From CAYXVU01 sp964468725 (GTDB taxonomy: Bacteria > Acidobacteriota > Blastocatellia > UBA7656), in NCBI GenBank assembly GCA_964468725.1, contig CAYXVU010000106.1, positions 1-19,521 of the forward strand: 19,521 bases of DNA, given 5' to 3'. The position numbers and the translations under genes are program-made. Shown in pieces: positions 8,058 to 14,382 of the stretch. A model generated the notes under the pieces. The model did no database searches. It was not told the origin of the DNA and saw nothing but the letters and a program-made list of their open reading frames with translations. Positions within the stretch are counted from its first letter, which is position 1. Every line of letters starts with the position of its first letter.

Positions 8058-8177
8058 GACAGCGAACTCCTCTCACAAGGGTAGAAGACGGGCTCTTTAT
8101 GGCGTCGCATCAGCAGATGTAAGCACGTATGAAGAGGTGCGAACAGAATCCTCACGCCCCTCTGTGGGTGCCTGCGA

Positions 8178-8882
8178 CTAGGCCCTGCCGTCTCCGTTGA
8201 GCGCGTATTCGACGGCAGCCTCAGCATGGATTTGTGTTGTGTCAAAGGTCGGAACCGGCGAATCCTGGTCGCTGACCAACATACCAATCTCTGTGCAGCC
8301 TAAGATGATCCCTTCTGCTCCGGCTTCTACCATCTCGCGGATTACCCGACGATACTCATCCCGCGAGGCGTCCCGAACCTCACCTCTGCACAACTCTTCA
8401 TAGATGACGCGGTTGACTAACCGGCGATCCTCATCCGCAGGGATAATCACAGACAAGCCGCGCGCCTCCAATCGCCCGCGATAAAAATCCTGTTCCATTG
8501 TGAACCGCGTGCCGAGCAACCCGATTCGTTGTAGCCCGGCTTGGGATACGGCGTCTGCGGTCGCATCGGCAATGTGAAGCAGCGGAATGCTGACGCCTTC
8601 GGTTATCTGGTCTGCGACCTTGTGCATGGTGTTGGTGCAGAGAACGAAAAACTGCGCCCCGCCGCGTTCGAGTGCTTGTGCGACCTCGCGTAACAGAGTT
8701 CCCGCCTCATCCCAAGCGCCGTGATCTTGAAGCTCCTCAATCTCGTAGAAGTCAACACTGAAGAGCAAGAGGCGAGCCGAGTGCAGCCCGCCAAGCCGGG
8801 CGGCTATAGCCTGATTGAGCCAGCGATAATACAGCGCAGTTGATTCCCAACTCATGCCGCCGATCAGCCCGATTGTCTTCAT
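8178..8882 (-). CDS. Aspartate/glutamate racemase family protein
   Basis: A 234-residue cofactor-independent amino-acid racemase of the aspartate/glutamate racemase superfamily (YgeA/RacX-like), which inverts the alpha carbon using two cysteines. The start MKTIGLIGGMSWESTALYY is a family hallmark. The catalytic cysteines are C82 in FVLCTNTMHK and C196 in ILGCTEIGM, spaced as expected. Length is typical and the protein is cytoplasmic. I chose ATG 8882 over an in-frame start at 8927 because GAGGGGG sits 6 nt upstream and the conserved N-terminus begins here. A candidate promoter lies 52-80 nt upstream. The exact amino-acid substrate (Asp, Glu or a broader set) cannot be told. Such enzymes can supply D-amino acids for the cell wall or biofilm control, but nothing local shows which. 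Confidence 0.93.
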   Translation of the reverse strand: MKTIGLIGGMSWESTALYYRWLNQAIAARLGGLHSARLLLFSVDFYEIEELQDHGAWDEAGTLLREVAQALERGGAQFFVLCTNTMHKVADQITEGVSIPLLHIADATADAVSQAGLQRIGLLGTRFTMEQDFYRGRLEARGLSVIIPADEDRRLVNRVIYEELCRGEVRDASRDEYRRVIREMVEAGAEGIILGCTEIGMLVSDQDSPVPTFDTTQIHAEAAVEYALNGDGRA

Positions 8883-8888
8883 GTGATT

Positions 8889-8895
8889 CCCCCTC
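8889..8895 (-). promoter_or_regulatory. Ribosome binding site deciding the racemase start
   Basis: GAGGGGG on the minus strand, 6 nt before ATG 8882, is one of the strongest ribosome sites in the window. It places the start at the conserved MKTIGLIGG rather than 15 codons upstream. Confidence 0.65.
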
Positions 8896-8933
8896 ACGAA
8901 CGAGCGACTCAATATGGGTGCATCCAACCTTGT

Positions 8934-8962
8934 CTTATACGCTTATGGCAGAGTCACGGCAA
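8934..8962 (-). promoter_or_regulatory. Candidate sigma70-type promoter for the racemase gene
   Basis: On the minus strand, TTGCCG (8957-8962) and TATAAG (8934-8939) are separated by exactly 17 bp and match consensus at 4 and 5 of 6 positions. They sit in the 153-bp gap after the AlaX gene, which suggests the racemase has its own promoter. Confidence 0.45.
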
Positions 8963-9035
8963 CTTGTCGCGGGCGATGCCGCTCAACCTTCTTGACGGTC
9001 GAATCCAGCCTCCTCTTGTGTCGCCTTGCGGCCAG

Positions 9036-10241
9036 CTATCGAATTTTCTGCGCGCTAAGCCGGATAGCTTCACTGAGTTTGGTTAGATCATTGCCGCCGC
9101 CTTGCGCCAGGTCTGGTTTGCCGCCGCCGCGCCCGCCTAACAACTGACAGGCCTCCGCCAGCAATGCGCCCATGTTGTCGTTCAGCATCGCTGCCCGCGC
9201 AAAGACCAATCGCGCCGCGCCTGCATCTCGTGAGCCGAGCAAAGCAACGACCGGTTCGGCAGCCGTCAGTTTCGACGCCAACAAGCGCAACTCTTCCGCG
9301 TCTTTGTTATCGAAGATCGCTTGCACCAGTTTGAAGCCGCGCACCTCTTCCGCCTGCTCAAGCAACGCCGCTGCTTCGGCAGCCGTCGCCAGATCGAGCA
9401 GTTCTCGCTGCCGCTTCTTGAGCGTTCGGTTTTCCTGCAATACCTTTTCGACCAATGCGGGCGCTGCATCGCGTTCGGCGCTGAACATCTGAGCGATGGC
9501 GACGGCGGTGGTATGAGCTTGGCGATACTCTCGCAGAGCGCGCCCGCCGCAGACGAACTCAACCCGCGTCATACGCTTCGCGCGTTCGAAAGATTTAATG
9601 GCAATGAGTCCGATCTGTCCGGCGCGTTTGGCATGAGTGCCACCGCACGGCGACCAATCGAAATCTTCGACTTCGATGACGCGAATTTCGCCGCGCACGG
9701 CGCTCTCCTTTCGCAGCGGCAAACGCGCCGCCTCCGCTTCGCTGATCAGATGAACGCGCACCGGGCGATCCTCAAAGATTACGCGATTGGCAACCTCTTC
9801 CGCCGTCCGCATCTGTTCAAGGGTCGGCGTTTGCAACTCGATGTCAATTGTTGATGTTAATGCGCCAAGATGAAACGAGCGCGTCTCCGCGCCGCAGGCT
9901 TGCACAAAGGCTTGCGAAAGGATGTGCTGCCCGCTGTGTTGTTGCAGATGGTCGAGCCGCCGCGCGCCGTCAACGATGGCATGCACCGTTTGACCGATGC
10001 TAAGTGTGCCGCGTTCTTTGATGGTGTGAAAGATGATGCCTTCTTCGTCTTCACTCACATCCGTAATCTCGGCCTCACCCAGTTGGCCGGTATCGTGTGG
10101 TTGCCCGCCGCCGGTCGGATAGAACGCCGTGCGATCAAGAATAATCTGTTCGCCGCTCTCGATGGGTTTGACTGCCAACACCGTCGCAGAAAAATCGAGC
10201 AGGCTCGAATCGGTGAAATAGAGTCTCTCTGTCGGTTGCAT
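9036..10241 (-). CDS. alaX: AlaX-L type alanyl-tRNA editing protein
   Basis: A 401-residue free-standing homologue of the editing and C-terminal parts of alanyl-tRNA synthetase. AlaX proteins hydrolyse Ser- or Gly-tRNA(Ala) made in error. Residues 38-53 (TAFYPTGGGQPHDTGQ) are the AlaRS second-half signature. The zinc site is HLQQHSGQH (H102, H106) with CGGTH (C199, H203). After a coiled region (about 265-315) comes a DHHA1 domain ending in GGRGGGKPDLAQGGG, so this is the long AlaX-L form. No class II aminoacylation core is present, as expected for AlaX. ATG 10241 is favoured because GAGG lies 8 nt upstream; ATG 10247 would leave only 2 nt, and the 10286 start adds atypical residues from a repeat-rich leader. 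A long foldback sequence precedes the gene. Confidence 0.94.
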   Translation of the reverse strand: MQPTERLYFTDSSLLDFSATVLAVKPIESGEQIILDRTAFYPTGGGQPHDTGQLGEAEITDVSEDEEGIIFHTIKERGTLSIGQTVHAIVDGARRLDHLQQHSGQHILSQAFVQACGAETRSFHLGALTSTIDIELQTPTLEQMRTAEEVANRVIFEDRPVRVHLISEAEAARLPLRKESAVRGEIRVIEVEDFDWSPCGGTHAKRAGQIGLIAIKSFERAKRMTRVEFVCGGRALREYRQAHTTAVAIAQMFSAERDAAPALVEKVLQENRTLKKRQRELLDLATAAEAAALLEQAEEVRGFKLVQAIFDNKDAEELRLLASKLTAAEPVVALLGSRDAGAARLVFARAAMLNDNMGALLAEACQLLGGRGGGKPDLAQGGGNDLTKLSEAIRLSAQKIR

Positions 10242-10249
10242 AACCATTG

Positions 10250-10253
10250 CCTC
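10250..10253 (-). promoter_or_regulatory. Ribosome binding site deciding the AlaX start
   Basis: GAGG on the minus strand lies 8 nt before ATG 10241 but only 2 nt before ATG 10247, so the downstream ATG is preferred. Confidence 0.45.
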
Positions 10254-10263
10254 ATAAGCGGAG

Positions 10264-10399
10264 GAATTCAAGAGTTCAGTATTCAAGAATTCAGAAAGGG
10301 AAATGATGCGGCGAAAGGCGTACTCGCCGAGCCGCTTCCCTATTCATTCTGAATTCCTCGAATTCCCTGAATTCTTTCATCCTGTCATCCCCTGAATTC
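10264..10399. repeat. GAATTC-rich repeat cluster
   Basis: The hexamer GAATTC occurs six times in 136 bp, at 10264, 10287, 10351, 10360, 10369 and 10394, in variants of TTGAATTC and TGAATTCA. The last copy lies inside the final codons of the methyltransferase gene. The cluster overlaps the foldback at 10287-10356 and separates the methyltransferase and AlaX genes. Confidence 0.75.
10287..10356. repeat. Long imperfect foldback (REP/MITE-like)
   Basis: The left arm 10287-10302 pairs over all 16 bases with 10336-10356 if five bases (ATTCA) bulge out on the right. Inside, GCGGC (10308-10312) pairs with GCCGC (10331-10335) and GGCG (10317-10320) with CGCC (10325-10328), leaving a TACT loop. The whole unit would fold as one stem of about 70 nt between the methyltransferase stop and the AlaX start. 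It may act as terminator or mRNA stabiliser, or be a small mobile repeat. Confidence 0.6.
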
Positions 10400-12253
10400 T
10401 TCACCCTGCTTCTGCTCATCCCCGTACCCGTTCACTCTTTCTTCCCACTCCCGCGCGGCGCGTCTTCTGTCTACTACGGCATCGGTCGCGATGGGTTCAA
10501 AGGGTGCTGCGCGCAGAGAGATTTTTGCAGCCCTCAGTGCCTCTCCCCATGATGCGAAGGCCGCTTCGAATGATTCAAGGGAGTAGCATGCCCGCGCTTC
10601 GACATCGGCTTTCGTCGGCAGCCGACCGAGTTCTTGCGCGAGGCGTTGGAGTTCGAGTTGCAACTTCCGCTTCGAAACGCGCGAGCGGCGCGGCGCGGTT
10701 TTCGGATAGGTGATGAAACCGCGCGGTTCAAGGAGTTGCTCTTGCGCGTCGCGCAAGTATTCGGCGTGCTGTTCGATGGCAATAAATTTGCGCCCCAATC
10801 GGCGAGCGATCATGGCTGAGGTTCCGAGTCCGGCAAAGGCATCGAGCACGACATCGCCGGGATTGGTCATCAAGCGAATGATCCGATCCAACAGACGGTC
10901 GGGTGTGCGGCACGGGTGCGCGACGCGGTTGGCGCGAACCCGCGACGCCAGCCGCTCGCGGTGAATGTCGTACCAGATGTCGGTCAATTCGCCGCGCCAC
11001 GCCCCAGCCGAAGCGCGCCGCGCGCGAACACAATTTCTGCGCTGACACACATCGGCGCGGTCGGGCGGAAAGACCGCTTCATCGAAAGGCTGCCAGCCAT
11101 TCTCCATCGCGCAGTAATGAAAGCGGGCTGCTTGCTCGCCTTTGGTCAAATAGAGCAGCGTATAATGTGCGGGCATCAACAGTCCTTTTGGCTCCGGCAG
11201 CGCATTCCAGACAATCCAATTTTGTAGGTAGAGCGTTTTGCTGCGAGTCAAAAATTCTGCGAGCCAAACCGACCACTTCGGCAAATTCAAAATCACCATC
11301 GCGCCGCCGGGTTTGAGCACGCGCTCGTATTCAATCAGCCAGCGTTTGCACCACCCCAAATAATCGCTGGCGGCGCGATTGTCGGCATAGCCCTGATAAT
11401 TTTTCATGAGATTAAAAGGCGGGTCGGCAAACGCCAGATCAACTGTAGCTGACGGGATGGCTTTGAGAACTTGTAAACAGGGCGCGTGGTGCAATCGGTC
11501 GAGTAAGGCTTCGGGAACGCGCGGCTCGATGGGTGCAATGCTGGTCGGTCTGCACCAGCCGAGGGGGTTGAACGCGGTGAGCGTCGGCTGATCAAAGAAG
11601 GGGAGTTGCGGCTGCGCCAGCGAGGGCGGCGCAAGCCAAACGATAGTATTGCGCTCCGCGCCGTGCACAAGTTGGAGGATACGTTCGAACACTTGGTTTG
11701 GCATTCGGTCGGCGCTGTCAACGACGATGTCCATCCACACATCGGAGAGCGCCGCGCCTTCCGGATGCATCAAATGAGACTTGCCGCCCCAATCTTTCAG
11801 CGTCCGGTTGCAATAGCGACAACGCGCATGCGGCAGGCGCAGGCGATTGATATGGGCGGCGGATTTAGCGAGCACCAGTAATCCTGTGTGCTCGGGACGC
11901 AATCGGTCAGATGCTGGCGCGGTTGTCGCGCGCACGCCGATCCAATAGCGAAACTCAAGCTCGTCGGCAAGCGCGACCCCATACTGCGCCAGATGAGCGG
12001 GCACGCCGTAGACGAAGAGCAACCCGTTTACTGTCAACCGTCGCGCCGCTTGACGCAACAAATCGGTATTGTAGAGGAGATTTCTTTTCGCACGATCCCG
12101 TCGAGCATTGAATGGGCGATAGCGGTCTTCCGGTTCGTAAGACGGTGTGGCGACACAGACGGAGAAAGCCTCATGGGGGAGGTCTCTTTCGGCAAGCCGC
12201 AGGTGAAACCCGTACTCTTCAGCTAGTGAGGATAAGATGGCAGAGTTCGTCAT
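10385..12253 (-). CDS. DNA methyltransferase (N6-adenine/N4-cytosine) with duplicated methylase-like halves
   Basis: A 622-residue DNA amino-methyltransferase. The active half (about 250-515) has motif IV DPPF (277-280), then RVLKPGGAMVI, a spacer, the AHPCRTPDRLLDRII segment and the SAM-binding motif I VVLDAFAGLGTS (468-479). This IV-before-I order defines the beta class. DPPF favours N6-adenine but does not prove it. The N-terminal half (about 10-200) looks like a second, degenerate copy: ATPSY (35-39) at the motif IV position, RRLTVNGLLFVYG for RVLKPGGAMVILN, ALSDVWMDI for ELTDIWYDI, but no FxGxG motif. It also has CRYC (145-148) before KDWGGKSHLMHP. Residues 529-578 resemble the homing-endonuclease-associated repeat (ELGRLPTKAD, then FASWGEALRAAKI), a likely DNA-contacting unit. 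ATG 12253 is preferred; a GTG at 12304 overlaps the cysE stop but would run through a spacer-like stretch. No restriction gene is adjacent, so it may be an orphan. Confidence 0.9.
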   Translation of the reverse strand: MTNSAILSSLAEEYGFHLRLAERDLPHEAFSVCVATPSYEPEDRYRPFNARRDRAKRNLLYNTDLLRQAARRLTVNGLLFVYGVPAHLAQYGVALADELEFRYWIGVRATTAPASDRLRPEHTGLLVLAKSAAHINRLRLPHARCRYCNRTLKDWGGKSHLMHPEGAALSDVWMDIVVDSADRMPNQVFERILQLVHGAERNTIVWLAPPSLAQPQLPFFDQPTLTAFNPLGWCRPTSIAPIEPRVPEALLDRLHHAPCLQVLKAIPSATVDLAFADPPFNLMKNYQGYADNRAASDYLGWCKRWLIEYERVLKPGGAMVILNLPKWSVWLAEFLTRSKTLYLQNWIVWNALPEPKGLLMPAHYTLLYLTKGEQAARFHYCAMENGWQPFDEAVFPPDRADVCQRRNCVRARRASAGAWRGELTDIWYDIHRERLASRVRANRVAHPCRTPDRLLDRIIRLMTNPGDVVLDAFAGLGTSAMIARRLGRKFIAIEQHAEYLRDAQEQLLEPRGFITYPKTAPRRSRVSKRKLQLELQRLAQELGRLPTKADVEARACYSLESFEAAFASWGEALRAAKISLRAAPFEPIATDAVVDRRRAAREWEERVNGYGDEQKQGEEFRG

Positions 12254-12300
12254 TTTCTCTTTTGGCCACGAAGGCGCGAAGGGTTGCGAAGACAGAAGGA

Positions 12301-13245
12301 TCACACTTCTTGAAAATTTTCATGGAGCGCGAGCAGTCGCGGTTTGACTTCTGCTTGCACGACTCGGGAGTGTGGCGGTACGGATTCGGTCAGCCAGACA
12401 TTGCCGCCGATGATGCTGCCTTCACCAATCACCGTGTCGCCGCCGAGGATGGTCGCGCCCGCATAAATTACTACGTTGTCGGCAATCGTCGGATGGCGTT
12501 TGTGGCCGCGCAGCAAACGCCCTTTTTCATCCTTCGGAAACGACAGCGCGCCGAGCGTCACGCCCTGATAGAGCTTGACGTTTTTACCGATGATCGTGGT
12601 TTCGCCGATGACCACGCCGGTTCCATGATCAATGAAAAAACTCTCGCCAATCTCTGCGCCGGGGTGAATATCAATGCCGGTGCGCGAATGCGCCAGTTCC
12701 GTCAGCATGCGCGGCAAGAGCGGCACATTGAGTCTGTATAACTCATGCGCCACGCGATAGGCCGTGATGGCATAGGCCGCCGGGTAAGACAGAATGATCT
12801 CATCAATGCAATGGGCTGCCGGATCGCCATCATATGCAGCTTGAATGTCGGTCGCCAACAAGCGGCGAATCTCGGTGAGCGATTCGAGAAAAGCATAGGC
12901 GCAGGTTTCGGCGTCCGCATTGGCCTCGCGCGGCCAGGCTTCATCGAGTTGTCGCATGTGGCGGAAGCCTTTCGAGATTTGATCCCGCAGATGCTCAAAG
13001 AGCCAACTGATGCGCTCCTGCACACGATAAATGATGCCGTTGTGGGTGACGCCGCTGCTGCTGTAATAGCCGGGGTAGATGATCTCTTCAAGGGCTTGCA
13101 TGATTGCGGCGGCATCTTCGCGTGCCGGTAACGGCATGCGGTCGAGATGATGAATCTTTGGGGTCGCTTCATCGTAGGAAGCGAGGATGCGCTGCATGAT
13201 TTGCGCGAGCATCGTCTGTCGCGCGGCAATATCGGACTGGCTCAT
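12301..13245 (-). CDS. cysE: Serine O-acetyltransferase
   Basis: A 314-residue cytoplasmic enzyme that transfers acetyl from acetyl-CoA to L-serine, giving O-acetylserine, the precursor of cysteine. The N-terminal helical SAT domain (about 10-175) carries GDPAA (140-144). The C-terminal left-handed beta-helix begins at RTGIDIHPGAEIGESFFIDHGTG (188-210) with the conserved H194 and D206-H207, and continues through VIGETTIIGKNVKLYQGVTLG and KRHPTIADNVVIYAGATILGG. The N-terminal part is somewhat longer than in E. coli CysE, as in several non-proteobacterial forms. ATG 13245 opens the conserved frame; its ribosome site is weak. A TTGACA promoter candidate lies about 90-115 nt upstream. No O-acetylserine sulfhydrylase is in view. 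Confidence 0.95.
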   Translation of the reverse strand: MSQSDIAARQTMLAQIMQRILASYDEATPKIHHLDRMPLPAREDAAAIMQALEEIIYPGYYSSSGVTHNGIIYRVQERISWLFEHLRDQISKGFRHMRQLDEAWPREANADAETCAYAFLESLTEIRRLLATDIQAAYDGDPAAHCIDEIILSYPAAYAITAYRVAHELYRLNVPLLPRMLTELAHSRTGIDIHPGAEIGESFFIDHGTGVVIGETTIIGKNVKLYQGVTLGALSFPKDEKGRLLRGHKRHPTIADNVVIYAGATILGGDTVIGEGSIIGGNVWLTESVPPHSRVVQAEVKPRLLALHENFQEV

Positions 13246-13333
13246 AAGTTACACTCGTTTCGTCGTTGCCCGCAGGAACGGAAGGGCGACGCAAGGTCGC
13301 CCATAAGGTTGTCGGTCTTCAAAGGTCAGCGCC

Positions 13334-13362
13334 ATTTTGGGCTGAATGTAGTGCGATGTCAA
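13334..13362 (-). promoter_or_regulatory. Candidate promoter for cysE
   Basis: The minus strand has a perfect TTGACA (13357-13362), a 17-bp spacer and CAAAAT (13334-13339), which matches 4 of 6 positions of TATAAT. It lies in the 159-bp divergent gap between cysE and folP and would give a leader of roughly 80 nt. Confidence 0.45.
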
Positions 13363-13404
13363 TTGGCTTGCGCGCGCGCGCCCTGACTCGCTAGCCTTGC
13401 TGCC

Positions 13405-14259
13405 ATGCGACGGCGCTATACTCTTTCCCTGCGTGACGGCAAAACGCTCAGACTCGGCGAGCGCACACTGATAGTCGGCATCCTCAACGTTACGCCCGAT
13501 TCGTTTTCCGATGGCGGCCAGTATATGAACGCGCAGGCTGCCGTTGAACACGCCTTGCGGATGCAAAGCGAAGGCGCGGACATCATTGAAGTCGGTGGCG
13601 AATCTACGCGCCCCGATGCCGCGCGCGTATCACAAGAAGCAGAGCTTGCGCGCCTCACGCCGGTTCTCGAAGCTTTGCGCGGCAGGCTCAGCCTGCCGAT
13701 TTCGGTTGATACCTATAAGAGCAAGGTGGCGCGCCGCGCCATCGAACTCGGCGGCGATTTGATTAACGATGTCAGCGCCTTGCGTTTCGATCCGGCGCTG
13801 GCTTCAGTCGTCGCCGAATCGCAAGCCGCGCTCGTCTTGATGCACATGCGCGGCGAGCCAGCGACGATGCAGACCCTGGCACCAAGCCCGGACATCTTTG
13901 CGGAGATCGAAAGCGACCTTCGCACCGCGCTTGCTGAAGCTGAAAAACGCGGCGTTGAGCGCCAACGAATCATCCTTGATCCCGGCATCGGATTCGGCAA
14001 GACCCTCGAACAGAATCTGGAAATCCTCAATCACCTTGAGCGAATTGCAGCGTTCGATTTGCCGTTGATGGTCGGCACCTCGCGTAAAAGTTTCATCGGT
14101 CGCATCACCGGGCGAGCGGCGGATGACAGAGTCTTTGGCACTGCTGCTTCGGTTGCCGCAGCCATCTTGCGCGGCGCTCACTTCATTCGCGTTCACGATG
14201 TCAAAGAGATGATCGAAGTCGCACGCGTCGCGGATGCGATTCTCCGTCATCGCCTCTAA
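13405..14259 (+). CDS. folP: Dihydropteroate synthase
   Basis: A 284-residue folate-pathway enzyme that joins 6-hydroxymethyl-dihydropterin pyrophosphate to p-aminobenzoate; it is the target of sulfonamides. All signature blocks are present in order: GILNVTPDSFSDGG (25-38), VGGESTRP (63-70), SVDTYKS (100-106), LINDVSA (119-125), MHMRG (146-150), LDPGIGFGKT (191-200), MVGTSRKSFIGR (222-233) and RVHDV (262-266). Length is typical. ATG 13405 gives the expected N-terminus; no clear Shine-Dalgarno is seen. It is the only gene on its strand in this part, diverging from cysE and converging on the P-domain gene, with a shared terminator 72 bp after its stop. No other folate gene adjoins it. Confidence 0.97.
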   Translation: MRRRYTLSLRDGKTLRLGERTLIVGILNVTPDSFSDGGQYMNAQAAVEHALRMQSEGADIIEVGGESTRPDAARVSQEAELARLTPVLEALRGRLSLPISVDTYKSKVARRAIELGGDLINDVSALRFDPALASVVAESQAALVLMHMRGEPATMQTLAPSPDIFAEIESDLRTALAEAEKRGVERQRIILDPGIGFGKTLEQNLEILNHLERIAAFDLPLMVGTSRKSFIGRITGRAADDRVFGTAASVAAAILRGAHFIRVHDVKEMIEVARVADAILRHRL

Positions 14260-14330
14260 TTCAGACTGTGCCGGATTTGGCCGGATTCACAGTTTGACCG
14301 AGTGCGCGGTAAGGAGGCGGTCAATAAAGC

Positions 14331-14355
14331 GGGCTGGCCTCAAAGTGGCCAGCCC
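14331..14355. terminator. Bidirectional terminator between folP and the P-domain gene
   Basis: GGGCTGGCC and GGCCAGCCC form a perfect 9-bp stem with a 7-nt loop between two convergent genes. It is followed by a T-rich stretch on the plus strand (CTTGTTGTT) and by GCTTTATT on the minus strand, so it can serve both directions. Confidence 0.8.
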
Positions 14356-14382
14356 CTTGTTGTTAGGAGGTTAAGTGCGAGG

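Noticed and set aside
10264..10399. CRISPR-like array from the repeated GAATTC units
   Set aside because: The repeats are 6-8 bp with irregular spacing and no spacers of constant length.
10385..12253. Restriction-modification system
   Set aside because: No endonuclease or specificity gene lies on either side; the neighbours are cysE and AlaX.
12254..12304. GTG start for the methyltransferase overlapping the cysE stop by 4 bases
   Set aside because: It would look like translational coupling, but the added 17 residues come from a spacer-like stretch; the ATG at 12253 leads straight into the folded region. It remains possible.
14265..14293. ACTGTG/CACAGT hairpin just after folP
   Set aside because: It has only 6 bp of stem with a 17-nt loop; the 9-bp GC-rich stem at 14331-14355 is a much better terminator.
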